In this document: piece by piece, positions 1-8,077 of the stretch
Numbering within the stretch: the stretch's first letter is position 1
How the letters are laid out: every line of letters begins with the position of its first letter
IMG/VR virus record: IMGVR_UViG_3300025655_003149
Coordinates: 1-25,249 of that record
From: a virus
Reading direction: 5' to 3' (one strand)
DNA: 25,249 nucleotides
Notes under the pieces: generated by a model
Databases searched by the model: none
The model's input: the letters and a program-made list of their open reading frames with translations, nothing else
What the model was told of the DNA's origin: nothing
Made by a program: the position numbers and the translations under genes

Positions 1-73
1 AAAAGCAATGGTAGCGAGAGTTGCTTCTGGGTAGCTAGCACCAGACGCCTACGGATTTTGCCGTAAGCCGTGC

Positions 74-1207
74 CTATAATGGTCCTAAGGCACAAGCCAG
101 TTCAGGCCATAATTTGAGAAAGTGGCCTGCTTTATCAGAGTGATATAGTGTCTCTATATCATGTATGTGCTGTGCGAGTTTTAATACTTCGTCTTGTTCT
201 TCAGCACCGTTAAAATTATTTAGTGCTGTTTCAAAGAAATTGCGTTCGCTGTCGATTAAATCATTTCTTTCAAGTAAGATTTCTATCTCTGTTTGTGCTA
301 ATCTTTTAACTTCTTTGTTGTGTTTTAATGGATCTAAACATTCCGGTTGATATAGACTTGCCCATTCAACATTTAGATTAACTCCTTTTGCCCAAGAAGT
401 AATCTCGTTTAACCGAGTACAGTTGTACAAATTATACACAGCATGCACACTAGCTGTGTGTCCGTGTATTTCTGCTAAATGTTTAATATTCTGTTCAATT
501 TGATCCCATTTGCCACCATACCTAACATATTCATAACGTTCTTTGATGTTATCAAAACTTAGGCTCCAACTGACATTTCTTTTGTTCTTTAACTTTTGGA
601 AAATTTTGTTCTTTTCTAAATCTACACTAAAATTAGTAATAAGAGAAATTTTTACTCCATCCGGAATAATATCCAATATGGATTCATTTTCAGGCAATAA
701 TAATGGTTCTCCGCCTACAAGTGCTATTTCTCGTATCCACCCCTGGTGTTGTTCTATATAATTGTGAACTTGTTGATAATATGGTCTTACTTGTGATCTA
801 AACGGGATATTATATAATGCTGCCCATTTACTGCTACACTTATCGTTACAATAATTACAAGATTGATTACAAGTAATATTCCACCGAACATCAATTAACA
901 CAGGTCTATGATAATTCAACTCCGCAGCAGAGCTATCAAAATCTTCACTAATGTCATTATGCCAGTGCCTCTCACTACGACCGTAACGTTCGGCTTGAAT
1001 ACAATTATAACAGTATTGTTCGTGCATCTGCCCTGTTTGTAAGGTTGCACGTATTTCTTTCATTGCGCTGCTCTGTAAAATTTCTTCAATACTCCTGGTA
1101 TTGAGATTTCCGAGCATATTTGGATCACCGGCACAGCATGTTTTTACATCACCCGTTGGGTTAATGTGTAGCCCGTGCCACGGTGCTGCACAATAAGTTT
1201 TATTCAT
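74..1207 (-). CDS. Radical SAM enzyme with N-terminal twitch/SPASM-like domain
   Basis: The 377-residue protein carries the radical SAM motif CxxxCxxC at C113, C117 and C120, which would hold the [4Fe-4S] cluster that cleaves S-adenosylmethionine, followed by GGEP at 165-168. Before the core is a twitch-like segment: C6 in CAAPW, the GDVKTCC motif with C24 and C25, and C66/C69 (CYNC), plausible ligands for an auxiliary cluster. This order, twitch then core, is known in stand-alone radical SAM proteins, including marine phage ones. The substrate is unknown. It is the last minus-strand gene at the left side and follows the 320-residue gene by 8 bases. No Shine-Dalgarno is visible before the ATG; the leader instead contains TAAATAAG ending nine bases before the start. 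The role in infection is not inferable; peptide or sugar modification is speculation. Confidence 0.85.
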   Translation of the reverse strand: MNKTYCAAPWHGLHINPTGDVKTCCAGDPNMLGNLNTRSIEEILQSSAMKEIRATLQTGQMHEQYCYNCIQAERYGRSERHWHNDISEDFDSSAAELNYHRPVLIDVRWNITCNQSCNYCNDKCSSKWAALYNIPFRSQVRPYYQQVHNYIEQHQGWIREIALVGGEPLLLPENESILDIIPDGVKISLITNFSVDLEKNKIFQKLKNKRNVSWSLSFDNIKERYEYVRYGGKWDQIEQNIKHLAEIHGHTASVHAVYNLYNCTRLNEITSWAKGVNLNVEWASLYQPECLDPLKHNKEVKRLAQTEIEILLERNDLIDSERNFFETALNNFNGAEEQDEVLKLAQHIHDIETLYHSDKAGHFLKLWPELACALGPL

Positions 1208-1215
1208 ATAGATAC

Positions 1216-2178
1216 TTATTTAGATCGGCGTTGGGCGCCTTTATATCCTTTGAAGCTAGTAGTAGGACTTACTTTGTTAACTGCATCCGGTTCGTCGCTT
1301 CCCGGAGGAACATGTTGTCCAAACGGAATACCCATAAAGCCAAATGCTTTTTTAGCCATTTCGTATTCTTCTGGAGTATATGTAACCATCATTGGAGAGT
1401 TGTTAATCCAACTCCACGGATCAATATCTTTTGGGTCTTCTGGCAGTCTAGCAATAATCATGCTAGCACGATACATGTCGTAGTACTTGTCTGCCGTATA
1501 AACTGATCCAGGGTTTGCTTCCCAATAATTAAGTGGCATTTTTCCTACTTTTGCTTCGCTTAGTACTTCTTTAAAATGTTGTTTTGTTTCGCTAACAATA
1601 GAAGCTACTGTTTTAGTTGTTTGATATTTTAAATGCCAATTTCCATTTTCAAATGTTAGTTGGCTTTCACTAACTTCCTTAATACCAGGAAAAGCAGCTA
1701 ATTTTAGATCCTTTGGGATAGTAATAACGTGTTGTTTACTTTTCGGTGCCCATTGATAGTCTAACTCTGGGATTGCTTTAGCGTATAACGCAATCTGGTT
1801 TGATGTAACGCCGGTTCCTTCTTTTTCTAAAATTTGATTTAAAATATGATCCTGAATAATAAGGACTATATCGTTACCGGTTTGGTGTTTGTCCATTACT
1901 TTTGGATTGTGCGAATATTTTAACACGTTAAGTAACGCACGACCCCATTTGCTGTAACGTCCAATGCGGTCAAAATCTACTACCGTTTTACCTTTTGCTT
2001 CGTTGGCAATAGCGTGTTTTAACACTTCGTTTGTAGCAGCATCCATTACAATTGCAATACCGTCTGTTACATCTGTAATCTTGCTTTCAATTACATACTC
2101 GTTGTTAACACTAATAACCACGCTATCACCGATGCGCGGTTTGTTAAAATTAGAAATGTAATCCGTAAGTTTTTTCAT
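1216..2178 (-). CDS. Uncharacterised phage protein, 320 aa
   Basis: I do not recognise the family. Residues 15-50 (RIGDSVVISVNN onward) look like a small beta-barrel: alternating hydrophobics after a GD turn, as in KOW or SH3-like folds. The middle is mixed alpha/beta, and residues 240-300 are rich in Y, W and P. The C-terminus (FKGYKGAQRRSK) is basic. The start ATG overlaps the stop of the preceding gene by one base (TAATG), so translation is probably coupled. It sits in a block of head-associated candidates, and a virion or head-assembly role is possible by position only. Unlike its upstream neighbours it lacks a clear (I/L)xE peptide near the start. Confidence 0.7.
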   Translation of the reverse strand: MKKLTDYISNFNKPRIGDSVVISVNNEYVIESKITDVTDGIAIVMDAATNEVLKHAIANEAKGKTVVDFDRIGRYSKWGRALLNVLKYSHNPKVMDKHQTGNDIVLIIQDHILNQILEKEGTGVTSNQIALYAKAIPELDYQWAPKSKQHVITIPKDLKLAAFPGIKEVSESQLTFENGNWHLKYQTTKTVASIVSETKQHFKEVLSEAKVGKMPLNYWEANPGSVYTADKYYDMYRASMIIARLPEDPKDIDPWSWINNSPMMVTYTPEEYEMAKKAFGFMGIPFGQHVPPGSDEPDAVNKVSPTTSFKGYKGAQRRSK

Positions 2179-2441
2179 TAATCTTCAAACTTATTGAACA
2201 GTTTACGACTACCCATTGTAGCAAACGGCTGTTCATAAATTGACATTACTACCGCTTGATTATCGTATTTTGCTTTCAATTGATCAGCAAAGTGTTGAGC
2301 TTGCCTTTGTATATCTTTATCATCTTTAGCATACATATACATTTCGATAGCAACAAGATAACGTGTCTCATCTGTTGCTTCTGTAATTTCTTCTTTACTT
2401 ACAGATTCTAAATTTTCTAAAATCTTGTAGATAGGATCCAT
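2178..2441 (-). CDS. Small protein with capsid-targeting-like N-terminus, 87 aa
   Basis: An upstream start at 2477 is possible, but ATG at 2441 is preferred. It is preceded by AAGGTG at good spacing and lies five bases after the stop of the upstream gene. The protein begins MDPIYKILENL; the I-L-E at residues 7-9 aligns exactly with the start of the next gene upstream (MENIYTILESL) and fits the (I/L)xE cleavage site of the T4 prohead protease gp21. The rest is mostly helical and ends MGSRKLFNKFED. Family unknown; I infer a possible internal head or scaffold-associated protein from the N-terminus and neighbours. Confidence 0.65.
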   Translation of the reverse strand: MDPIYKILENLESVSKEEITEATDETRYLVAIEMYMYAKDDKDIQRQAQHFADQLKAKYDNQAVVMSIYEQPFATMGSRKLFNKFED

Positions 2442-2445
2442 AAAA

Positions 2446-3897
2446 TTACACCTTTTTATACAGGTCCCATAGACCACGCATTAAGTTTTCTTCATTTACA
2501 GCCATTGGGTTGTCGCCAGGATATTCTTTTTTAAACTGTTGTTTTTGACGATTTAATCCACCTGCTAGTTTGTTAACCATAAAGTCTGTAGACATAGTTT
2601 TTTCGTCTGGCTCATTGGCATATTCTTCTTCGACCTGTTCACCGCATGGTGTTGCAGCAACGATTTTCGCTTCTTGTTCTTTGTACGGCAGGCCTGCTGC
2701 TTTAAGAATAGCTACCAACGTATGTGCATCTTCATCGGTTGCAGTGACATTAACAGTATCTGGCTGATCTGTACCTGCTGTTGTATTAACAGTCAAGGAC
2801 TCATTAAGAGCAGTATTAAATTTATCTTCAAATTCATTCATGGTACTTTCCTTAGGTTTTTCCATGCTTAGTACATTATAGTTTGCGTATAGTGCATTAC
2901 GTGCTGCACGTAAGCCTTCTGCTGTTTTATCAAAACTCTGCACTACTTCGCCGTCAGCATTTTTTAAATGATGTCCAGCGTGATCGCTGAATACAGTTGC
3001 AGCTCCTTCGTGGATTCCTCCAGACTCAGCGCCGTCAATTTTTTCTGCTAATGCATATAGCATTTCCTCTATGCTAGCATCTCCATTGGCATAGTTGGCT
3101 GCAACCTCATCGATTAAACTCATAATATATTCATCTCCGTGAGCCTTAAAAATTTCTGGCATTTTAATATAGGCTTCACGAGCAATTAATTCAACAAGCT
3201 CGTCGTTTGTTTCTTCAGTTATCTCCAATGATTCATCAATGCCCATTAATTGTTCAGGAGTGCCTGCTCTACGAATAACTACGTTTGCTAATCTTTTAAG
3301 ATCATCTGGTTTTGGGATATAATAAGTATATCCTTGTTGCGCTCCTGGCCCCGGGCCATCAATTTCGATAGTATCGTTCTTTTTATCTGCTACACTATCA
3401 TGCCACACTGAACTAACATTCATAATAATTTGCATTAATTCGCCAATGGCGTCACCTGGATAAGCAGATAACCATCGACGACTATTTTGTAGAATATAAT
3501 TAAGTAATTCAATACCAGCAGCGGCATACGGATAATATCCAAATACTTTCATTAAATTAGGTTCCGCACGGGAAAATTTCTTTGGCCATTCAGGTGCTGG
3601 ATCTATAGTAGGCTCTGGTTTAAGTTCTGGTTTAGTTGAAAACTTTTCGATGCATGCGGGATCACCATGACAATCATCGATGCCCTTAGGGTTACTTGAT
3701 TTTGGTCTATATAAGCCCTGACGAACTTCTCTATTCTGACGTTCTAGATCTTCAATATCTTGACTGTAGTCTGAATCCGTGTCGGTATCTTCCTCTGATT
3801 TTTTTGTTAACAACCCTTTTGCTTTTTTAGTTAACTCATCAAATGGTCCTTCGTTGACACGATTTAATGATTCGAGAATAGTATAAATGTTTTCCAT
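2446..3897 (-). CDS. Probable head-associated protein, 483 aa, capsid-targeting-like start
   Basis: The first residues, MENIYTILESLNRVNEGP, contain I-L-E at 7-9, matching the small gene downstream. Residues 20-95 are highly charged and low in complexity (KKSEEDTDTDSD, then proline-rich EPTIDPAPEWP), suggesting a disordered linker. Residues 105-280 look helical and globular. Around residues 300-345 is an alpha/beta stretch (DHAGHHLKNADGEVV), and from about residue 350 the text restarts with MNEFEDKFNTALNESL, which resembles a second protein start, so this may be a fusion or contain an internal start. Initiation is by ATG at 3897 with AGGAA about 15 bases upstream, which is a weak signal. The product is unknown; a prohead-core or internal head role is inferred from the leader peptide and neighbours. 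Confidence 0.65.
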   Translation of the reverse strand: MENIYTILESLNRVNEGPFDELTKKAKGLLTKKSEEDTDTDSDYSQDIEDLERQNREVRQGLYRPKSSNPKGIDDCHGDPACIEKFSTKPELKPEPTIDPAPEWPKKFSRAEPNLMKVFGYYPYAAAGIELLNYILQNSRRWLSAYPGDAIGELMQIIMNVSSVWHDSVADKKNDTIEIDGPGPGAQQGYTYYIPKPDDLKRLANVVIRRAGTPEQLMGIDESLEITEETNDELVELIAREAYIKMPEIFKAHGDEYIMSLIDEVAANYANGDASIEEMLYALAEKIDGAESGGIHEGAATVFSDHAGHHLKNADGEVVQSFDKTAEGLRAARNALYANYNVLSMEKPKESTMNEFEDKFNTALNESLTVNTTAGTDQPDTVNVTATDEDAHTLVAILKAAGLPYKEQEAKIVAATPCGEQVEEEYANEPDEKTMSTDFMVNKLAGGLNRQKQQFKKEYPGDNPMAVNEENLMRGLWDLYKKV

Positions 3898-3903
3898 TTT
3901 CTA

Positions 3904-4458
3904 TTAGTTTCCTACTGGGCTTTTTGAGTTGTCTTTTGCATCAGTATTGAATGTTGCCTTAGGAGTCTTTCCGCCAGCAATTTCATACTCGCGAGTTTCC
4001 ATATCCTTAACTACATTTTGGAAACTACTACCATATGCTTCCGAAGCATCTTTTTGTTCTTTAGTTTGTTCAGGAAGTGCTTGATCATCTAGCAACGCAC
4101 CTTCGTGCTCTTTTGCAGTATGTTCTGCATCAACCGAGTCTAAAAATCTTCTATCTAAAATCTTTAATCGATTAATATCACATCCCTTTGATGCTGCTAA
4201 TTCTGTGATTTGTGACACAGATGCAGGATATTCTAATACCACATCCATTGAACTTACAGATTCGTTTTCGAAATCCGGAAAATCGTAAGGGCATTTCATC
4301 ACAGGACTAGTTTTAATAGCACCAATTGATTCTGGATTGAATTTAGCAAGAATATTCTTTAGGATATCTTGCTTTTCTTTTGTAAAGTCACCTACATATT
4401 TAATGCGGTATTCATATGATTTTTTAGATTCTGTTAAAAATTCTTTAAGCGAGCGCAT
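3904..4458 (-). CDS. Probable internal head protein with capsid-targeting-like N-terminus, 184 aa
   Basis: The protein starts MRSLKEFLTESKK, close in pattern to the targeting peptide of T4 internal proteins (MKTYQEFIAE). L-T-E at 8-10 would be a gp21 cut site. Residues 14-75 (YEYRIKYVGDFTKEKQD onward) form an alpha/beta region seen in marine T4-like phages, and the C-terminal third is polar and probably flexible. A perfect TATAAATA late promoter lies 23 bases upstream, and an AGGAG Shine-Dalgarno precedes the ATG. That Shine-Dalgarno sits inside an 8-bp perfect palindrome. Likely expressed late and packaged in the capsid. The exact function is not known. Confidence 0.7.
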   Translation of the reverse strand: MRSLKEFLTESKKSYEYRIKYVGDFTKEKQDILKNILAKFNPESIGAIKTSPVMKCPYDFPDFENESVSSMDVVLEYPASVSQITELAASKGCDINRLKILDRRFLDSVDAEHTAKEHEGALLDDQALPEQTKEQKDASEAYGSSFQNVVKDMETREYEIAGGKTPKATFNTDAKDNSKSPVGN

Positions 4459-4460
4459 TT

Positions 4461-4478
4461 CTTAACTCCTGAGTTAAG
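4461..4478 (-). promoter_or_regulatory. Perfect inverted repeat enclosing the ribosome binding site
   Basis: The sequence cttaactc-ct-gagttaag has 8-bp arms and a 2-base centre. On the transcribed strand the AGGAG of the downstream gene (start 4458) falls across the centre and right arm, so folding would mask ribosome entry. No U-tract follows, so it is not an intrinsic terminator. A DNA operator is an alternative. Confidence 0.5.
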
Positions 4479-4480
4479 TA

Positions 4481-4488
4481 TATTTATA
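4481..4488 (-). promoter_or_regulatory. T4-type late promoter, exact TATAAATA
   Basis: The minus strand reads TATAAATA, the T4 late consensus recognised by the gp55-type sigma. It is 23 bases before the ATG of the 184-residue head-protein candidate and overlaps the stop codon of the gp16-like gene. This promoter spacing recurs at the other virion genes. Confidence 0.7.
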
Positions 4489-4966
4489 CGTCTTTGTCTT
4501 TATTTGGATTCAGCAACTTATCTAATAGTTCGTTACGATCTAAAACATGGCCAGACGCAGTAGTTCCGGTTTCGTCGCCGCGGTCCATGTCCAATTTTGC
4601 TTTGCGAAGTTGCAACTCAATCATTTTAAGTTTCTTATTCATCTTAGCATTCTTGGCAGTTATAGCGTGGCCTAATAACGAACTTGCTACTGAAAAAATT
4701 TCCGACGAAAACCGGGCTTCAACATTCATTCCAAGATCAACTAATTCTTTATATGTATCTGTTGCCATTTTTGCAAGTTCGTCCATTTCTGAATCAGATG
4801 CCTCAAGGCCGCGAACTGCCGGGAGCGCCTGATTAATCTTGTCAAGATTATCAAGCCCCTCAAGTGTAGCCGGAACTCGCGGTTCTTCGTCGGGTTCGTC
4901 AGAAACCATTGGTTCGTCTATATCGGATGTAGGTAAATCAAAAAGTTCTTCAAGTTTTTTAGTCAT
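4484..4966 (-). CDS. Probable small terminase subunit (gp16-like)
   Basis: The 160-residue protein has an acidic, disordered N-terminal third (PMVSDEPDEEPRVP). A helical core at about 55-130 includes YKELVDLGMNVEARFSSEIF and then AKMNKKLKMIELQLRKAKLD, and a short C-terminal motif LDRNELLDKLL ends it. Length, acidic start, paired helices and the closing helix match the layout of T4 gp16, the oligomeric DNA-recognition subunit of the packaging motor. This is a judgement on pattern, not a clear motif. gp17 is not in the window, so the usual gp16-gp17 pairing is broken here. No Shine-Dalgarno precedes the ATG; instead AATAAATA ends five bases before it. Confidence 0.55.
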   Translation of the reverse strand: MTKKLEELFDLPTSDIDEPMVSDEPDEEPRVPATLEGLDNLDKINQALPAVRGLEASDSEMDELAKMATDTYKELVDLGMNVEARFSSEIFSVASSLLGHAITAKNAKMNKKLKMIELQLRKAKLDMDRGDETGTTASGHVLDRNELLDKLLNPNKDKDV

Positions 4967-4971
4967 AATGA

Positions 4972-4979
4972 TATTTATT
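4972..4979 (-). promoter_or_regulatory. Late-promoter-like AATAAATA abutting the gp16-like start
   Basis: The minus strand reads AATAAATA with only five bases (TCATT) before the ATG at 4966. If used at T4 late spacing, transcription would begin at or next to the start codon, giving a leaderless message. The motif overlaps the stop codon of the SGNH gene and could be coincidental. Confidence 0.4.
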
Positions 4980-5907
4980 ACCGAGATTTACCCAGGCGAA
5001 CTGTTCTTTTTGATTGTGGATTAAACGAAAATACATTTTGACTTTTAACAATATCATCCCAGTACATTGCGTATTCTTTTTGTTCGTTTGAAATTTCTAC
5101 AAAGTGTTGTAAGTATTCAAGATGTCCTAACGGGGTAGGGTGCGTATCTGTTATTAATTTTTTAGATGTATCTGAACGCTTAATATTATCCCTCCACTCT
5201 AAAAATTTTAGGTCTGTAAGTTCTTGTTTTATATTAATATCAATCGTACAATTATTGTTAAAAAAATCATCAAAATCAGGCCAGTCCGGCCCTGCACACT
5301 CATGGTATACTTCTGCTAAATGTTGTTTCTTATACTGGGCTTCTGTTGCTTTAGATCTTACTACATTAATATCTGGCCTAGAATTCCAATCTTCCTTGTA
5401 AACTATCTCAAATACACTAGGACTAACTAGTTCAATTGTTTCTCGATACAAGGTATTAATATCTGACATTTCTGGCTCATTACTAACGATCGGGGACATA
5501 GAATAAAATTTATATCTACATCCGATTCCGTCTAAGATTTTTCTAACAGCTTCGATTAATGATATAGTAATTAACGTATATCCTTTAGTGTCTGACGTTT
5601 GTTTTCTGTCATTAAACCAATCATTATTAATGAAACTTACACTTTTTTCCAATGCTCCTCTGTTATGAACCCAATCATCATCTTTAAATCCAGTTTCTCT
5701 ATTAATTGCTGACCACATAATCTCAACGGTGTCTGAATCATTTATATTATTTCTCTGAATACACTCAATTAAAGAATATAATATATGCTGGTTTCCGGCA
5801 GATTGCGCACCCCAATTTTGAAATTCGTCGAAATCAAGGCTGCGTATATCAGCCCACGTTGGCCAATGGTAATTTGTAAAACTGCACCCAAAAGAAAAGA
5901 AACGCAT
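4978..5907 (-). CDS. SGNH/GDSL-hydrolase-like cargo protein
   Basis: The 309-residue protein begins with a beta-strand and FGCSFT (residues 6-11), where S9 would be the block I nucleophile. NWGAQSAGN at about 31-39 fits block II, WSAINR fits the block III region, and the C-terminal DTHPTPLGH (D254, H256) supplies the block V Asp and His. These are the catalytic elements of SGNH esterases and lipases, which act on esters such as acyl groups on sugars. There is no signal peptide. It is inserted between head-completion gp4 and the gp16-like gene, is visibly richer in A+T than its neighbours and lacks a Shine-Dalgarno. I infer auxiliary cargo, possibly for host-surface or virion glycan editing. 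The substrate is unknown. Confidence 0.75.
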   Translation of the reverse strand: MRFFSFGCSFTNYHWPTWADIRSLDFDEFQNWGAQSAGNQHILYSLIECIQRNNINDSDTVEIMWSAINRETGFKDDDWVHNRGALEKSVSFINNDWFNDRKQTSDTKGYTLITISLIEAVRKILDGIGCRYKFYSMSPIVSNEPEMSDINTLYRETIELVSPSVFEIVYKEDWNSRPDINVVRSKATEAQYKKQHLAEVYHECAGPDWPDFDDFFNNNCTIDINIKQELTDLKFLEWRDNIKRSDTSKKLITDTHPTPLGHLEYLQHFVEISNEQKEYAMYWDDIVKSQNVFSFNPQSKRTVRLGKSR

Positions 5908-5930
5908 ACAAGTAGTTATTTAAGAATATC

Positions 5931-6362
5931 TTACTTACGAAAGATTTGATCTTCTGTAATAACTCTAAATACAAGTCCTTGGCGTTTGCACCAAGCCTGA
6001 GCTGCTTCCCATTTAGCATAATTGACTGCAACTGTAGCACGTTGCTGCGGATTTTGTTTTTCAGTAAGCATTGATTGTCCTTTAGGCTTAATTTCAATAA
6101 CTTCTGCAACTTGTTTATTATTTTTAGTTCTATAGACAACAAAAAAATCCGGTACGTAAATAGTTTGTTTTCCTGTTAGCGGATGTCTATAGGGTATAGA
6201 AATACTTTCGCTTGCCCATTGTAGAATGTGTTCATTATTATCGCAGAAATTCATAAATGCTAATTCCCACGAACTTCTATATCTAGGAGTTCCTTTACCA
6301 ACATACTTGTTGGTGTTACGGATATGGTAAGGTCCTTGAGAAAAATTTGTCTTTCTTGGCAT
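5931..6362 (-). CDS. 4: Head completion protein gp4-like (nuclease fold)
   Basis: The 143-residue protein matches T4 gp4 (gp50) in length and in motifs: YVGKGTPRYRSSWE (residues 20-33), PDFFV (71-75), and EIKPK (90-94). E33, D72, E90 and K92 fit the TnsA-like PD-(D/E)xK nuclease active site. The C-terminus (WEAAQAWCKRQGLVFRVITED) also matches the family. In T4 the protein finishes DNA-filled heads before tail joining. The ATG directly abuts the stop of the 117-residue gene upstream. Confidence 0.9.
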   Translation of the reverse strand: MPRKTNFSQGPYHIRNTNKYVGKGTPRYRSSWELAFMNFCDNNEHILQWASESISIPYRHPLTGKQTIYVPDFFVVYRTKNNKQVAEVIEIKPKGQSMLTEKQNPQQRATVAVNYAKWEAAQAWCKRQGLVFRVITEDQIFRK

Positions 6363-6716
6363 TTAAGCCACCACGTTGCGTGCTGCGTAATAATTGCTGG
6401 TAATAATTGATGAAATACCTAATAGAGTTGAATTCGATCTTGCTCCGTTTAAGTAATACGAAAACGTTGCATTAAGTTCCATTGCATTTTGATTCTTAAT
6501 ATTTTCAAGAAAGGTTCTGGCTGCGATGCCAGTATCTTGTGCTATTTGGAATAAAGTAGCAGCAAAATGTGTAGCCATATCAGGATCGGCCATTACACCT
6601 TTAAAAAAAGAAATAGCAAGGTCGTAATCCTGCGTTGATACTACTAGTTCTTTTTTATAGAGTTTGTCAATGATTTTTGTATTGCGATCAGATCTTTCAA
6701 CATTAACACTACTCAT
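6363..6716 (-). CDS. Conserved small phage protein, probable virion-related, 117 aa
   Basis: The protein is predicted all-helical, with DYDLAISFFKGVMADPDMATHFAATLFQIAQDTGI followed by FLENIKNQNAMELNATFSYYLNGARSNSTLLGI (described here in parts: residues about 30-65 and 68-100). This style of protein accompanies tail genes in marine T4-like phages, but I cannot assign a function. Its start overlaps the stop of the tube-like gene by one base (TAATG), with AGGAG a few bases upstream. It directly abuts gp4, so the two are probably co-translated. Confidence 0.7.
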   Translation of the reverse strand: MSSVNVERSDRNTKIIDKLYKKELVVSTQDYDLAISFFKGVMADPDMATHFAATLFQIAQDTGIAARTFLENIKNQNAMELNATFSYYLNGARSNSTLLGISSIITSNYYAARNVVA

Positions 6717-8071
6717 TATTCGTCTCCTAATGGATTATATGTAGTTCCTGAACTTGGACGGTTAATTACACTTCCGTTACTCGACACATCGCCTGGGATA
6801 GTTGTTGTTCGTAAAGTAGTATCTTGTGGTTGTGCATTAGGGTTATTCCATGGCTTAGCTACTGATGTATAACCGGTGTTTGCACTATCAGTATTAACTG
6901 GCGATGCAAATGGATTTAGCGACCCTAAAACGCTGGTGAATCCACCATTTGTTGCGGTTGTTGCACCGTTAAGTGTACTGGTTCCTGCTGGAGGTTTTAA
7001 AAAATTAAAATTATTCACAGAATTAGCAACCGGTTGGCTACGTGCTGCAATAGTTCCTTGTGTAATCACTTGCTGGATACCTTCGTCAGCTAATACACTA
7101 CCAATGTCAGCATCTTTCCATGTATTGTAAGATCTTCCTGCTGTTAAAGCAGCTCCTAAGATATTTCCATTAGTTAAATCAGACATAATGCTATCTCCGG
7201 CATCGAGTAATCCACCTTGCCCAAAGATAGAAGTAGTACTCCCTGCCTTTGAAAGTTTGCTCTTAGAATGATCATAGCCAACTTCGCCCCAGCCTTTGAC
7301 CTCGCCGCCTGCGGACCCAATTTTTCCATGGTGATATTTAACAGTTTCGTATTTTACCACCATTTGATGTTGCATTACGCCGCCAGTATCGCTGGTGTCA
7401 AATGAGTCATGTTCCCATTTAACAATCATTGGATTAATTAAAGTATATGAAACAAAGTTTCCTCTGTTTAATCCGTATATTTTTATATCTCTAAAAAAGT
7501 TTGGTTTATACTCACCGTTGATACCTTGGCCGTTAAATCCCCAATCATTTACACTTCTAAAGTTATCGTAAATATCGCGTTTATTATAATCAAACGGGCC
7601 GTTCTGCAATCCAGTAGAAGTATCTGTGCCAATACCTTCGTACATATGCTTTGGATCATTATAGTAGTATTGAAAATAATTATACCACATTGTACGTACT
7701 AGATCACTGCCGTCATCATGTAATGTGATTCTGACAGGATCGTACGTTATCTTTTTTTGTACATAGCGTTTGCGATTATACTGGTTCAACTCAGCAGTTT
7801 CAATAGAAAACGATGGTAGACTCACGCCTTTAACCATCATCCCAACTTGGGCGTTTTCAGTTCCATTTACATTTAAACCAGGAATCGCTCCGTTTAAATT
7901 AAAATAAACATGAAATAGGAATTTTGGTTGCGGAGCCAACGCATAGCCGTCAGAGCGAAAAGTATTACTAGCATGTTTGTAATCTTTAACATACTCTGTG
8001 CCAACTAAACCTTCGACTAATCCGTCGGTGAATCCACTGAATAGATTACCTAAGGTGCTACCAAATCCCAT
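6716..8071 (-). CDS. Tail-tube-like protein, probable tube initiator/cap (gp54/gp48/gp19 superfamily)
   Basis: The 451-residue protein has a tube-like beta-barrel at about 45-150. PKFLFHVYFNLNG is followed by GVSLPSF, LNQYNRKRYVQKKITYDPV and TLHDDGSDLVRTMWYNYFQYY, the pattern shared by T4 gp19, gp54 and gp48. Residues 150-260 extend the fold (NFFRDIKIYGL, PMIVKWEHD, MVVKYETVKYHHG). The last 180 residues are Gly, Ser, Asn and Thr rich and probably flexible. It follows gp19 by six bases and is more than twice its length, so a baseplate tube-initiator or cap role is more likely than a second major tube protein. Which T4 gene it replaces cannot be decided by eye. Confidence 0.65.
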   Translation of the reverse strand: MGFGSTLGNLFSGFTDGLVEGLVGTEYVKDYKHASNTFRSDGYALAPQPKFLFHVYFNLNGAIPGLNVNGTENAQVGMMVKGVSLPSFSIETAELNQYNRKRYVQKKITYDPVRITLHDDGSDLVRTMWYNYFQYYYNDPKHMYEGIGTDTSTGLQNGPFDYNKRDIYDNFRSVNDWGFNGQGINGEYKPNFFRDIKIYGLNRGNFVSYTLINPMIVKWEHDSFDTSDTGGVMQHQMVVKYETVKYHHGKIGSAGGEVKGWGEVGYDHSKSKLSKAGSTTSIFGQGGLLDAGDSIMSDLTNGNILGAALTAGRSYNTWKDADIGSVLADEGIQQVITQGTIAARSQPVANSVNNFNFLKPPAGTSTLNGATTATNGGFTSVLGSLNPFASPVNTDSANTGYTSVAKPWNNPNAQPQDTTLRTTTIPGDVSSNGSVINRPSSGTTYNPLGDE

Positions 8072-8077
8072 TCTTTA

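Noticed and set aside
50-65. Small hairpin tacgg-attttg-ccgta after the left radical SAM gene.
   Set aside because: The stem is five base pairs with no T-run on the transcribed strand, so it is not called a terminator.
1-66. Open plus-strand frame at the left edge ending TAA at 64-66 (…FWVASTRRLRILP).
   Set aside because: It is only 21 codons within the window and has no recognisable motif. It could be the end of a convergent gene, but a second frame ends at 34 equally well.
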